64,000 bases of DNA from Sipunculus nudus (taxonomy: Eukaryota; Annelida; Sipuncula; Golfingiida; Sipunculidae): assembly GCA_026874595.1 (NCBI GenBank), contig CM049307.1, positions 33,648,862 through 33,712,861 of the forward strand, given 5' to 3'. The position numbers were made by a program, and so were the translations under genes. The notes under the pieces are model-generated. The model was not told the DNA's origin. It was given only the letters and a program-made list of their open reading frames with translations, and ran no database searches. Below, piece by piece: positions 1 to 14,000 of this stretch. Every line of letters starts with the position of its first letter. The first letter of the stretch is position 1.

Positions 1-1992
1 ATCTCTCTGACCAATCCGGCCTTGCTTCCTCTACCTGTTGGAAAATGGCAGCAGGTGTGGAACATGGGTTCCATTGAATTCCTGAAAGAAAGTTCCAGCA
101 TACAGATAAACACTGCACCATTTATTATTGTACCATGTTTTTGACCAGGTACTGCCACCGCCGTCTCCACCGCCACAGCAGCATTCATTTCCAGAGAACT
201 CCTCTGAGACCACTGCACTGATTTTTCCAAAACTTGACCCCATTATGGGGTTACATGTGAACTAATTCCTAGTTACTAACCATTTGGCATTGACCTCTGA
301 CCTATCCTTTCTGCAGTGCCTCCATCTGGGGGTCTGTTTTCACACATTAACCCACATATTTTTGGACTTGTTTGACCAGTCAGGCTAAAATTTTGCACGA
401 TTGTAGCTCTTGGATAGCTTCATATCATACAAAACCCTGGTGGGGCAACCTGCAACCATTTTCACACAGTGTCCCTCTGTTCATCTGCCTAGGGTAAAAA
501 TCACTCATAGACTTATCACTCAGGCCTCAGCAGTGGTTGGACTTATTCACCTGAAATTTTGCATATGTATACATCTTGGATAGCTTTCTGTTTCAAATAA
601 CAGGTGGCACCTAGTACAATCATGATTACATGGCAGACATCCATACTAATTATGCAACACATCTCACTCTATTTCCCCATGCCCCTTGCATAGGACTGGA
701 CTTTTTCTCCTTTCCTGAATAGATATACATATGGCATCACTTAATTTTTTTTCCAAGATATGTAAATATCACATGAGAAAAAAACATTTAAGACAATTGA
801 CCTTTTTTCACTGAATTTGCCTGACCCTTTTCCAGTGACTGGTCACTCATTAAGCTTTCCATCTTTGATCAATTATCAGATGTTACTGGAACTAAATGGA
901 CCAAAGTGAAAGATAAAAGGGATGACCATGAACTGATAATATTGATGTAATCATTAAATGTGATTAAATTTCTTGTCATAATATTGTTAATACCATCAGA
1001 ATGAATTAATCTGGCTGTCCCATGAAAACCTTATTTATGCAACGTGATCTGTATGACCCATCTTGCTGTGGTTGCTGGACAGAGTTCCTGGAACAACAGA
1101 CAAGATTTTAGTGTGATTAGTGATTCTGTGTAGGTGAGGGCGGAATGATTTCCTCAGATGGATGAAATATTGGAATTTTTATGCGGCAAAACAAACGCAG
1201 CATGCGCAGGACCAAGCTTTTGTGTGTATTGTTTACCTTATTCCCTCAAATGAGATGGTTGTTGGGCTATTTAAACTCCATTGCCCATGTTAAACATGGT
1301 CCCAATAGAGACTTTGAACATTCAGACTAAATGAATGCCAGCTCTGTTTGTGCAAGTGGTGATTCAAGCATCAGTTGCTACAGTAAAGGAGATCAGCCTT
1401 GGTTCTCAGAACTCTTGGTTGACAGGATGCTTCTATTGTCTGTGGTTTTGTAATTGAACAGTAACAGCCAACTGGTTAAATGCAAAGGAAATTAAATACT
1501 GGTGGTACAGGGTTGGGCTTGTTTGGGATGTCAAGAAAAAATAGGACTATTGATGTTACATTTGGTTGTTTTTGCTTGCATCTAACAATGTTGCAATATT
1601 ATGCCATCTGCTTTATTATGATATTGGTCTAGGGACCAGACTTATACAACTACATGTATCCCTGATGTATATATTATATACCCAATGCAGTAATAACATA
1701 TAGTAATGAAATAAAAAAATATCCATTACATGACCTTGAATATACATGTTTTGTAGTAAGTATAAAGTCAGCTTAGTTTCCCAATCCTATACAGGCAATA
1801 TCCTTAATTGAGGGGCCTTGCAGGATTTGCATTAATAGGGCAGTTGGCTTAGATTTTTCTTATAATGCTCAGTATGTAGCATCCAGATTGGCTGATTTCC
1901 CTCTAGACCCATTGCCTCATGATTATATTTATATTTGCTGAATTCGCTTCTGGAATTGAAATTTATAAGTGATGTGGTTTTTATTTTGACAG
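1..1992. other. Upstream UNC5 intron (partial)
   Basis: Holds a decayed repeat at 135-700 (listed separately). I found no Ig1 exon. From 700 to 1992 I see nothing beyond AT-rich intron sequence. Confidence 0.6.
135..700 (+). mobile_element. Decayed copy of the 62-kb Helentron-like repeat
   Basis: Shares 'tatgtttttgacc'-like and 'cctctgagaccact' blocks, 'gggtaacatgtgaact'-like, 'tggatagctt' and 'ggcagacatcc' blocks in the same order and strand as 62010-63060. Both ends are degraded and the head hairpin is not recognisable. The short ORF overlapping it on the minus strand (31-243) is repeat-derived. Confidence 0.7.
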
Positions 1993-2096
1993 ACCTGCGT
2001 CGACGATTTGAGCGAGAACCAATGAGCAAGAAAGTGATGCAGGATTCTGCAGTGGAACTTCAGTGCCTTCCTCCCTTAGGATTGCCTACACCACAG
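1993..2096 (+). CDS. UNC5: UNC5 exon: start of second Ig domain
   Basis: The acceptor is TTTTGACAG and the donor GTAAGA. The exon opens with two bases of a split codon and ends on a codon boundary. It reads LRRRFEREP followed by the first Ig cysteine in LQCLPPLG, the UNC5 pattern of a linker after Ig1 and the B strand of Ig2. It is the leftmost UNC5 exon I can find. Confidence 0.93.
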
Positions 2097-5000
2097 GTAA
2101 GAATCATATAAACTTTATGATACCAGCCCAACACACACTAGTGCAAATGTAGATGGAAGCACAATTGTCTTTATAGAAAACCTTTAATATTGCAGCCTAC
2201 ATGAGACAATTAAACCATGGAATAAACCCAATGCTTCAATTAATTTGGTTTATGTTACCAAATCAGATATGTGATTGTATTGAAGTAGTTTATTGGAGCA
2301 GAAAAAGCATTACATTTACATTTTATGTCCTGCTCTTTGATCTTATAACATTTCATATTGTTGATTTAATGGGCATTTTGGAAACAATGTAAGAAAGGAT
2401 AGATGTCGCAGAAACTGAATGAAGAATTAAATTATTATGGAGTATGGGCTTCCGATGGTCATTGCTTAAGTTTGTTGTTGTATTAATGAAATTCTTTTAT
2501 TTGTGAGATGATCAAATTATGGTCTGCACTCAAAAGGTTGCCATGGTGACTGTTTGGTCTTGTTTCATAAGATTTGACCAAAGGCATTCCAAATTAGCAT
2601 TGATCCTTGATAGTTGATTTGGAAAGTTTAACATGACTTTGTAATCCATGAGGAAAAGTCATGAAATTTTCTGAGTCAGGATAGTCACTGATAGGGCTTG
2701 ACTAAATCCTGGCATGGGTGGGTCTCACTCCACACAAGGTCTGACAATCTCACAAAAAAGCTTCCTGACTTTCATATGAGCAGAAGACAGATCAAGTTAC
2801 ACAGATTTCTTTACCAATGACAGGTACCTAGCAACCACATGAGATTAAAGTTCTTCCTTAAATGCACCAAACAAGATGTAATCAACTGCAACCCTGAAGC
2901 TCTGTGTGCTGCAGGTTTTGTAAACAAAGGCCTTTGTAACACCTGTGAGGTGTCACTCAGGTGCCTTTATATCTTATTGATATCAGCCAACACCACAGGT
3001 AGTTAAATCTAAAAGTGACAAAATACACACTGGTATTTACCAGACAAAGGTTCAGTAATGACTGGTGACTTTTTATGTTTTTGACAAACTGACAAGTTAA
3101 TACATACCTTAATTTGTCTCCTTTCTTTATAAAAGGAATGCACATAGGGATATATATGTATTAAGGTTTTATACACATTAAGGTGGGCTTTGCTTATTCT
3201 CTCATCTTATGATAAAAGAGATCACCTATCAGCCATTTTATAAATAAGTCTAGTTCAAAATATGTAAAGCTCTTTATATTTTCATCATCCCAAGGTTCAT
3301 GACAGACCAATCATAAACACTGTCTTTGAACAGCATAACTTTTCCAGGTATTAGCATATGTGAAGTACATGTACAAAGACATTTTGCATTTAGTGGGCTT
3401 GGAAGGCTCCAGCACAATAAAACAGAAGTTTTACATATCTATTATTTTGGGAATATCTACAAGGTTAATATTTTAAGTTTAAACAACGATTATAGGAAAG
3501 CCTAGAAAAGACCACAAGTCCAATTTTATTTAGATATATAATAGAGTAATGTTAGAATCTTCTTATCAAGTAAAAACTAAAATATTAAATTTGTATTAAA
3601 ATTGTAAACATCACTTAATTAACTGAAACTAGGGAAAATATTGACGAAATACTATTTTGGAAGAGACTTCTGCATATAATGGTTAATGTAATCAATAATT
3701 GTTTAGGAATACGCGCTGATAAAATCATGCAGAATTTGATTAAGTTGGTATAGTAGTTCCAGAGAAGGGCTGCGAAGGAAATCACATTAGTTATGTGACA
3801 GGAGTGAATCCATCAAAAGAAACCTTACAACAAGTTGTGTTTTACCATTACAGGTGTTCTGGCTGAAGGATGGTAATCCTATTGATGCTCAAAAAGAAGT
3901 TAATTATATTATAACTAACGAAGGCAGTCTGATCATAAACCAAGCTCGGATTACTGATACAGCAAATTACACATGTGGGGGACAAAATGTGGCCAGCAGA
4001 AGACTAAGTGAGCCAGCCACTTTAACTGTTTATGGTAAGTTTCTCATGCTGAATATCAACTTACAGCTCACAGCCATCTAGGGTATGAAACCAACACTCT
4101 ATCAATATGTCCATAACCAGTTGCCTATGCACTTTTGAAGTCAGCATCTCATGTAATTTGTTACATCTACTAAACATGAGCAGAGCAGGTAAAGTTCATT
4201 TACAATTAAAAGCACCTAGACAGTGGATATCTATATATTAAATTCATTTATGAGTCTCGCCTTATCTTCTGTTTGATGCTGCATGTATTGTTACCAGTGA
4301 ATAAAAATTATATAGTTAAGGGATAGAATTTCTGAAAAAAAGCATCATGTAGTTTTAATTACAATTTATTTGTTTAAAAGTTGATAAAAGTCCTTTACAA
4401 ATTTTACAAATTGCAAATTTTATTGTAGTCATCTTGTGTTCCAAAACAAACGTTATCTGTTGTTATCACCTGTGTCTGTATAAGGATCTGGGCTCAACAC
4501 AAAGCCTAAAAACCCTAGCTAAATGAATGTTCAGCAGGTGAAATACAGATAAGGACTGCTGCCTATCTGGAGCAGAGCCACTTGATTTGCCATTATATCA
4601 TTACTTATTATCACTTGTAATGATTAATTCTGGTAACCTGGTTGGCCTGTCACAGTGTTAGCTGACCTAGCCTTGTCACTGCTTGGTGTTAGTGGAGTTC
4701 GTACAAACACTCTGGGGATGATTTGTAAGTTGGTGTGATTCTGGTACGCTTGTTGAGACCCAGATGTCAGGTGGCTTTGCAGCAACTGTGTAAACATGAT
4801 AAATGCATAAATAAAAACCTTTTGTTACAGTTCAAGGGTCTTATGTTCAAACTTACTAAAAAAAGGATTTTTATGAAGAATTTGGGATGAAAATTGTTTT
4901 TTGACAATTTTTTTTTCTATTTTTTTTCAAAAGAAACATGGAAAGTTTGACCTTTATCATTCACTGCTTTGAATCACTAATGTACATAACAATTTGTAGT

Positions 5001-8000
5001 TTAAATTAGTCAATGTGTGATGATGTAAATTTTAAAACAATTTGAATATTTGCATATATTGCTTAAGTTTAATTTGCATAAAATCACAACACGCTGTGAA
5101 AAGGGATGTATACATTTTAAGTGTGCATGGTCCATGTTTTGAAATAGTACAGGCTCCAACCTTCCAGAATATATGTGACTGCACTTTGTTTACATGAGCT
5201 GAAGTCACAACAGTGGAAGAGCGGAGAAAGTGATGGTACACTTTAAACCATTCACATCTGACAAGAGAGTGACATGTCAGGGTCAGGCCCCTCTGAAGTG
5301 CCTGGTGAACAATTTCATATGCATGGAGAATAGATTATTTTAGAGTCAAGGTCATGTGTGAGAATTGGTGTTTATAAGCAGTGGTCAGCTCCTTGATGAT
5401 TGCCTCCAAGTGGAATGTTGGCATACATGTGCATACAAATTTGTCATTATGGTCTGATGTCCATATGTGGTCCATAAATTCAGAAATACAGGTTTAAAAT
5501 AAAATGTGACATGATAGATGCACATTGATCTCAATTAAGGGCCTTAAGACTTATAAATATTAAACAATTTCATAAGTCACAGAAACCTTTATAGTGTAAT
5601 TTATTATTATATGATGGGAAATAGTCAAATATCATGCTGATATACGAATAAGTTCAGATAAAATCTGATGCCATGACTCACATGATTTTTGAGTGTTTTG
5701 CTTGTATAACATCCAATTAGTTTTAATTAAAAATTTAATCAGCTGAATTGTAGCTTTGTCACTTTTCGGTTGTTTTGGTTTTACCTGGGTTGTATATGTA
5801 AACACTAATCAGAAAGCTGATACGGAGGCTAATCCATATTTCATAATATCATATCATTTATATTGGTAAAAAATAAAACTTCCATATTTTGTATGACTTT
5901 ATCAGTACTTAATTCAAAAACTGGTGTTATTGTGGCCAGATATAGTCCACTTCTCTATTGATATTCCCTGCCTATCAGGCCATGGCTATGTTACCTTATC
6001 CCAGGTCCACCTTGAAAGTCATGGATCCACAGCTTTGAAATTTGATAGGGAGGCAGCGGTTTAACTTGTAAATCGGGTGTTTACCTTTGCCGGTGCTTCC
6101 TGTTGATAATGTATGGGTGATGTCAGGGTGAATGTCATTGGTCTCAGTTCCCTGGGCCATGGGGATTAGGCCAGGTTTTTAATTCCCTTGATAGACAGCT
6201 AAGTGACGTCTCAAGGTTTAGCTATTCAGTGTTTGTAGTTACAGCTTAACATGGCATAAAATTATGTTCTTTTTACACCCTGAAGCTTTTCTGTTTGATG
6301 AGCTTTAACATTTCACTTTTCTTTCAAAACATTCCATTTGTGGTACATAAAATAATTAATTGGTCATCATTATCTCATTGAAAATTCAAAACATACATTT
6401 TCACATTGTTCATATTAAATTGGTGGGATATCTATCTTGACAAGAAATTAGGTCACCATAACCTTATTTTTCAGAAGTAGGTGGCTAATTAAACCATGCT
6501 GATTACATGAATGCAGGGTCCTTTGTAATACAGGCTTTTCTGAGTGATTTGTTACACATTTAAACATGCCATATTACTTCATTACCTTCAGGTCTTTGAA
6601 AGGAATTAAGTAATAAAGACCTTTGTAAAAGAAGTGTGGTCAAATTACATGAAAGGTTTTTGATTGAATATTTGTGATCTAAATAAAATTTGATGGCCAA
6701 TTTGAAAAATAAAATTTGAGTCAGTATTTATTTTATTGGTGCACTTTTTAAAAAAAAAGTTTTACTGGGCACATTTTTCTGTATACTGTAATCAGTTTAC
6801 TACTTTCATTTATTCTAAAATCATCTTCATTGGATGAAAGAAGAACTTGTTTACATTGCATATTTTTAATTATTGATCCAGTCTTAATCTGTTATATAGG
6901 ATTGACCAATCACAGGATGTGCCTAAAACCTGGAAGTTATTGCAGCTGCATGAATGAGCAAATTCATTTTCCTTTGTTTTTGACACTCATCAGCTTTTGG
7001 AACTTCCATCATTAGTTCTGACAGGATTGTTATTCACAGGTGTTGTCGTACAACAACCCTGACAATATTGTACAGGTTTCTGCAAGGCACCTGTGTGTCA
7101 CATCTCCACAGGAAATGTCTGGTGGACTCTGATAGTGAGAGTTGCAGAGAGTTTTGCACCATTATCACAATAGTACAATGGTCTGTCTCTCCAGTGCCCT
7201 TGCCAGCCTCTGTGATATATGTTTTTTGTGGGATACACAATTCATGCACACATTGGCTGCTTTGTAAACACTGCAAGGTGTAACAGGCTGTACCAAGCAG
7301 GGCCTGAAAATGACTGTTTAAATGCCTCATTCAGAGTCCATTTGCTAAGATATTTGTGTATGATCTTTAAACTGATCATAATTAGTGTTGTCAGTTTTTT
7401 ACAAATAACAGCTGTTTGCCACATATCACGGATAAAGCTGCACACTTACTGGATGTTAATAGCCAGTTAGTCAGGTGTTGTGTTGTGGTTACAGAGGTTG
7501 ATTGGCAAACTCTGACATCTAGAACAGTGACTGAATGCTGGTAATGGTGCAGGACTTCATATAAGTGAAACATATGTCTGTTATTATCTGCTGACATGTT
7601 CTTTTATCTGTTTGATTTTTAGAAATTTAGGTAAAAATGTAATAATAATAAACATTATTGATATTTTGTAAAGGATAGCACTCTTGTGAGCTGGTGGTGT
7701 ATTCTCTTTAGAGTTAGGATAACACTAATCATTCAATAAAAATATCTTATCATTGAACCTTCTTTTTTTTAAAAAAAAGCAGAGGTCCATGGCTGTCAGT
7801 GGCACTGTCTATTGATTGATGGTGAAATAAGGTATCCTTATGTTGAGAATGATATGTTGTTATTAAGCCTTCTGGATTTCAGGTTTTATTTGCACAGGGT
7901 ACTCCAGAAGTCATAACCTGTAGTTATGACATTAGAGCAATTCTCTTAGGTTCAATCAAGATTTCACCATTTTGCCATTGGGGCATAGTGGGAATCGGCT

Positions 8001-11000
8001 CCAGAGTCCATCATCTTAACCACTAGGCTCTGTCCTGCCATATCATTGAACCTCTCTGGATTTGAAATTATCTAGGCACAGTGCTAGGAATAATTTAGAA
8101 GTCATAGGAAGTCAGAGTGTTGGCAGGATCATCAGCTCCATAATCTAGAGCCTTTACTACCAGGTACGATCATAATACTGACCCTAAACATTCTCTCACT
8201 AAATGTAATGGATTAGTAATGATTATATGTGATTTGTGTTTAAGTTAATGGTGGGTGGTCAACATGGGGCTCTTGGTCAGCATGTGACAACCGCTGTGGA
8301 AGAGGAATTCGAAAGAGAACGCGAACCTGCTCTAACCCTGCTCCTGTCAATGATGGTACTCCCTGTGCTGGTGAACGCAAACAGACCAGTCTCTGCGCAA
8401 ATATTTGTACAGGTATTTTTTGGGTAGTACTTTCCTAATTATATCATTGTTAACACCTCATTACCGGAATGATCCAACATAATAATTTCATTACTTTTGA
8501 TCCTGTACATTAAGTAACAAAGGTCATTAAGTGTGGCATCCAACAAGTGTGACTGATGTTATTTGTATCCCTGTAAACCAGTGCAAGAAATATAAACCAT
8601 GCCAATATGAGTGTTGTGGATGTGTCAAGAATTGCTTGTTGCCTGTGATTGACTTAACATGACACTGCAATCAACTGATGCACCAAATAATTGCATGGCA
8701 AATTAATAGATACTTAATACAACTGCCTGTGGAGTTTGAATTATGGTCCATTCCATAACCTTGTTTCATGTGAAATATGGCTTTATATAAATGAGCATTC
8801 TTTATCTAAAGGAGTATCCTTTATCTAAGTATAATCTGTATCTTAGTGCCCAACAGAATTTTGCCATGTTGCATATTTTTATCTTCTATCAAGATTATGC
8901 ATAATAATTAACTGTTCCAAGTTGTCTTCTTGGCAGATGATTCTTGAGTTGCCAAACATGATTTTGCTGATTATAATTTTTAATCAGCCTCACATAGGAC
9001 ATACTCTTATTCTAGATGCATTGTCATACATGATTGATTTAATGAAAATTTTACCTGTTTACACTCTGATTTATTCTAAATTATCTATTCTTCCATTGCA
9101 TCTCTTCATTGGTATATTGTTCAAATAATCCCATTTTTCTGTGAATATCCAGGAGTGGATTGGACTACATATTGTAATCAAACAATTATATTCTGTCAAT
9201 ATTTCATATTCTTCTCTTTTCATTCTGACTAACTTTCATAATTGGTACAGATACTTTCTCTTGTGAATAATTAAGGCACCCCAAGTTCCTGGACAAAGTC
9301 TGAAAATTTCTTAGGAAGAGAAACACCTCATTTTTTTTGCACATAGTAGTCTTTGTTAAACTCTTTGAAAACATTTTCATCAACAAAAAGATGTAAAATA
9401 GGTAGACTGTTGCTTAGTAGTATTGCAAAGTGTATGAAACTAATTTTTATCTCCCCGAATGCATTTATTGGAAAATATGAATGGAATTAAATTTATACTC
9501 AGTACTTGTAATTTGACTTTTTCTGCTGACTGCACTGCTTTTGCTGCTTATGCTTTCTTCCTGTGACTTTTCCTTTTCATTTCGAACACCAATGTAATCT
9601 TTTCCTCAAAATGAATTTAATTAACTGTGTACCCATCAATTTATAGACGATTTATTATGAATGTCTGTTGATCATTCCTTACCCTACCCTCCTCCCCCTA
9701 ATGAATGATTTTTGTTTTCCCTGCTGCTTGCACGACAGATCCTGGCCAAAGCACCGTTAACTCTGCTAACACAGGTAAGGTGACTGGCTTGTGTATTTGC
9801 ATGTTTAAACACACTAATATCCTTTCCTGGCTTCAGTTATGCTAATCCTTCCAAAGCAAATGTGCTCATTCTCTTTTATTTCTCCATACAGTGAAACCTG
9901 TAATAATGGACACTTGTATTACTTATGCAGAAAACTGACATGTGTCAGAAGAAGAGTCCCAGGACATTATTTCCTACTTCTCTTATGATTCACATTCAGT
10001 GTGAGATCTAGGAATAAATTCATTATAATGGGGTCCAGTTTGTATATACAGGCTTCACAGTAATTATTCTACTATCATTCTTTTTTATATTGTTTCCCAA
10101 TGATTTTTTCCTTAACATTACTCACCTGTCTTTTTAAGGAGTGTATTTCTTTTGGCCACAAAGTAAAAATATAGGATTGTTAGCAAATTATGATACTTCA
10201 GTATATCAGAGGATGTGTGGACAGGGATGATGAATTTATGCTTTTATCAATCTTTTTCTCTGGTGTGGCAATTCTTGCAGGGAATGGTATTAAAAACTTT
10301 AAATCTTTGACTTTATATCTTTAGTAGCCTTGGTGTGTGTGGTTTGTGACTTCTCTTTCCCCTGATTTATTGCTTTGTTTGAGAAAGCACTTCATACTTA
10401 AGACAAAATTTTTTACTTTAACAATGTGATTGTTATTTGAAAAGGAACATTTTTGCTATAGATGGCAGCATTATATTAATTGTAATTTGTAGATTGTTTA
10501 AGGATAAAGTCAGAAAATATGTTAAGTATAAATAGTTCCTGTTAGAATATTTTATCATCAAAACTAGGTTATTGCATTCTGATTGGTGTGTTTGACTTGA
10601 AGTAATAGGTGTCTGACTTGGTTCCTATGTCAAAGAAAATGAAGTTTTTCACATTTCAAAGAACATATTATTAGATATCTGAAATTAAGTCAATATGGCC
10701 AATTGTTTTCAACAAATTGTTCAATGAAAATGATTCAAATAGGTAACATTATCAATATGTTTTCATTAATGATGTAAATAAGAAAAAGTTCTGTTGCCAT
10801 CAAAAGTTAAAAAAATGCATTGATATTTTAGTGAATGGCGGGTGGTCAGACTGGACAACCTGGTCAACTTGCAGCCCAGAATGTAGCCGTAATAGGCGCA
10901 GGCTGTGCAATAACCCCCCTCCTCAAAACAATGGCATCACCTGTTTTGGTAATGAGCTTGACCAGGAAAACTGTACTGGGGGAATGTGCAGAGGTGAGGA

Positions 11001-14000
11001 AGTCAGTTGCTTATATATACATATATAAAATAAACTAAAAGAGAAACATCCCTGTTTTTGATACTTAGCAATATTTTTAAGCCAAAAGAAAATCAAAGGA
11101 ACCCATTCCATATGTATTTGTGGACAGCATCATTAAACCAAAAAGAAAATATGATCGGACAATATGGATGAATCACATTTATTCACCACAGACTAGCTAC
11201 TCTGTAGTTCGTTTTATTCTGTTAAGAATTTGATGTAAAACCTGGTTTCAGCCTGCAGCAAATGTAACTCTTTTTATGCAAAGCAGACAGATTGTTTCCT
11301 GGCAACAGATCATGTAAAGTGTCAGATATTTAGAGTTTGCAGTTTAGCTTGGGTGTATGTTGGTTCACTCTAGCTGACACGCATCAATAACACCATTGTT
11401 ATTTCTGTATCCACAGAGGGCTTCTTGGCCTATGATTCCGGTGTACTGTTTGGAAGCAAACCAGAGGGCAAAGGTCAGGGTGGAAAGGGCAATGCAGGTA
11501 TAAACCATTATGAGCACCTTTTTTTTCCTTATAATCTGTTTTGTTCTAATTCTTGCTCTATGATTCCTGTCAATATATGATTCAAAAGAGTGAAAGCAAT
11601 GTGAACTTAAATTTTTTGGAATGACATTTAAATGTATAGGATATTGAAATCGAGTTTATCAGTATGAGCTTTCTTTTACTTTGCTTATCTTTTTGCTTAT
11701 GTCTAGGGAAGTCATGATGTTCAAAGCCTTTGAGACTAAAGTACAGAATATGGTATTGACAAAGCATCTACCAATTTCTGATTCAGCCTGCTTATGCTAT
11801 TATATCAAGCAAACAAAAAATAAATGCATGACCATGCCCTAATACTTTTACAGATGAATTCCATTTCCTTGGTTCTGCCCCTTGAGTGACAATGAATATG
11901 TATGGTTTTATTAAAATGCTTTAAAATCAGTTCAGAATTTATAGTTAAGGAATGGCTCTTTCAGTGAACTGTTTAACTACAGTACAGATTTAATGTTATC
12001 ATGGGTAGGAGAGAATACCTGGTCTGACGGGACCCCTTTGATCTCACATGACATTTACAAACAGCTGGTGCAAAAACAGTATCAGAGTGATTTTATCATA
12101 ATTTAAGCTGAGATTCTAGAGCCATGGATCTCTTTTGTTTAATAAGGTGGCTCAGGGCCTGCTGTTACAAGAAGAAGTAGAATGGGTAAAGATGATCCTG
12201 GTAAGTGATGATGTATAGACTTCACTAGAAACCTCCTCAAAACACTAATATGTACACCATCAGAACTGAATAAAACATCTGATCATTTTCCCTTAAACAC
12301 TAACTCTCTTTCCCCATCCCAGTCCACCTGAAATTTTGCCTGTCTGTTTTATAATAACTAAAATTAACCCCAAAACATTTTGCTCCACAGAAAAGTGTAA
12401 TATCTGGAATTAAAATAATACTGTAGGTTCAGTTCCTGTAAACATATTGTAAAAGGAACTCAAGAAAGCTTTTTCCCCTTTTATAATCCACATACTGTAA
12501 TAATTGAATCATCCCCTTTACTGAGAAAATGATGCTTATGCACTCCATTTGACTCCACAAAGTATTCTTAAAGCATTCTTAAGGCCCAATGGAAGACTTG
12601 ACAGTATTATTACAACACCACATAATTCTTCACATATATCAGATATGTATCACAAAATTAAGCATAATAATATGATTTTTTTCCCAAACTTCAGTGGAAA
12701 AAAAGGTGGACAGGGTTAGTGGGACAGAGTGTATGTAGAATTCCATTCAGGGCATCACTAATCACTCCATCTGAGTAGTAATTAGTACATCCCTCATTTG
12801 CCTACATATACTGCATTCAGAAATGTTCCCCTCCTAGAGTTTTGGTTGTAGTTCTTTGTGTTTGAATATGTGCATGTTAAATTTGTTTTCCATTTTTGTG
12901 GTGCTTGTGCTTTCATCATGCATAAATTGGGACTCGTAGATGAAATAGTAAGGACATAATTGTTTATGTATTTAAAAATATGGATAAGTTACACAGACAA
13001 AAAAATAAGGCCCTTCAATTACATAAAAAATTATAAACATACAGAAAGTAGACAAACATGCACAAACAATTTTAAAAGAGCTGAAGATGGTAATAAAACT
13101 TGTTTATTCATGAAGGTTTGTCCTTAAACTGGCTCCCACATTCTTCATATGAAACATAAGCAGAATAAAAATTGAATGAAATGCTTGGTTAAGGATGATG
13201 TCCCTCCTGTTGTGAGGATCATATTTCCTGGTCTGATCCTCCGGTAGAGCTCTTATTAGGAGAGCTGTGGGAGGTCTAACTGAGCATCCTGCCCTGTCAG
13301 GTGGACACGAAATCAGAAACAATAACACTCATGTCTTACCCAACTAATTATCATTTGACCCACCTAGTCTGGGGAAACTGTTGCTTATTAAGTATTTTTC
13401 AATTAACCCTGGTTTGTTGGACCACTCCCTGGAGTATTTAATTAGTCCAGGGAGGATGAGCTTCATCCAAGGCAATGATTGTCTTGGAGAATCCAGGGGG
13501 CCATGTGCCATGATTGATGACAGAGTGGGTTGTTCACTTTCTGGATGGTCCTGTGTTCTTAAGATTTCTGTTGCAAGAAGTCATCAGGTTTTATAGTCTT
13601 TACTCTGTATTTTTTCTTTTATGTAAGTCTCATTTGTTTGAAAAATTATAATGGAGCAAGTGACTTCATTGATGGATCGTATGTCTCCTGGATGTAAACA
13701 AGAGTGAAGAAGTATATAGAGTATTTGTGTTTTATTAAAAAAAAGTAAATCCAAAACACACTCTGGATCATTGAATCTGATACACTTTTCTAGAGCAACA
13801 AGTATCACAGAAACTAAAATCTTCAGCCTGGACATCTGAGTGATTGAATCCAGTTTGAACAGAATTCTTCGGTGCAACCAGAATGTGTTCTTGAAAGCAT
13901 TGATCTTTAAATCATGAGTGAAAATTTAAAAAAGGTCTCATAATATAGACCTTGATACTTACACCGGAAAAAAGCCTGAAAATCTTGCAGACATCAGAGT

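Larger units (their letters stand above)
4035..8244. other. UNC5 intron containing a SINE pair
   Basis: The only recognised content is the SINE pair at 7858-8170. Short overlapping ORFs on both strands at 7034-7597 look like chance. Confidence 0.6.

Noticed and set aside
31-243. 70-codon minus-strand ORF rich in Gly and Cys
   Set aside because: It overlaps the left boundary of the decayed Helentron-like repeat, and its composition follows the repeat's CCGCCG tract.
7034-7597. Overlapping ORFs of 67-98 codons on both strands
   Set aside because: Mutually exclusive frames in one intron, with no splice context or domain.
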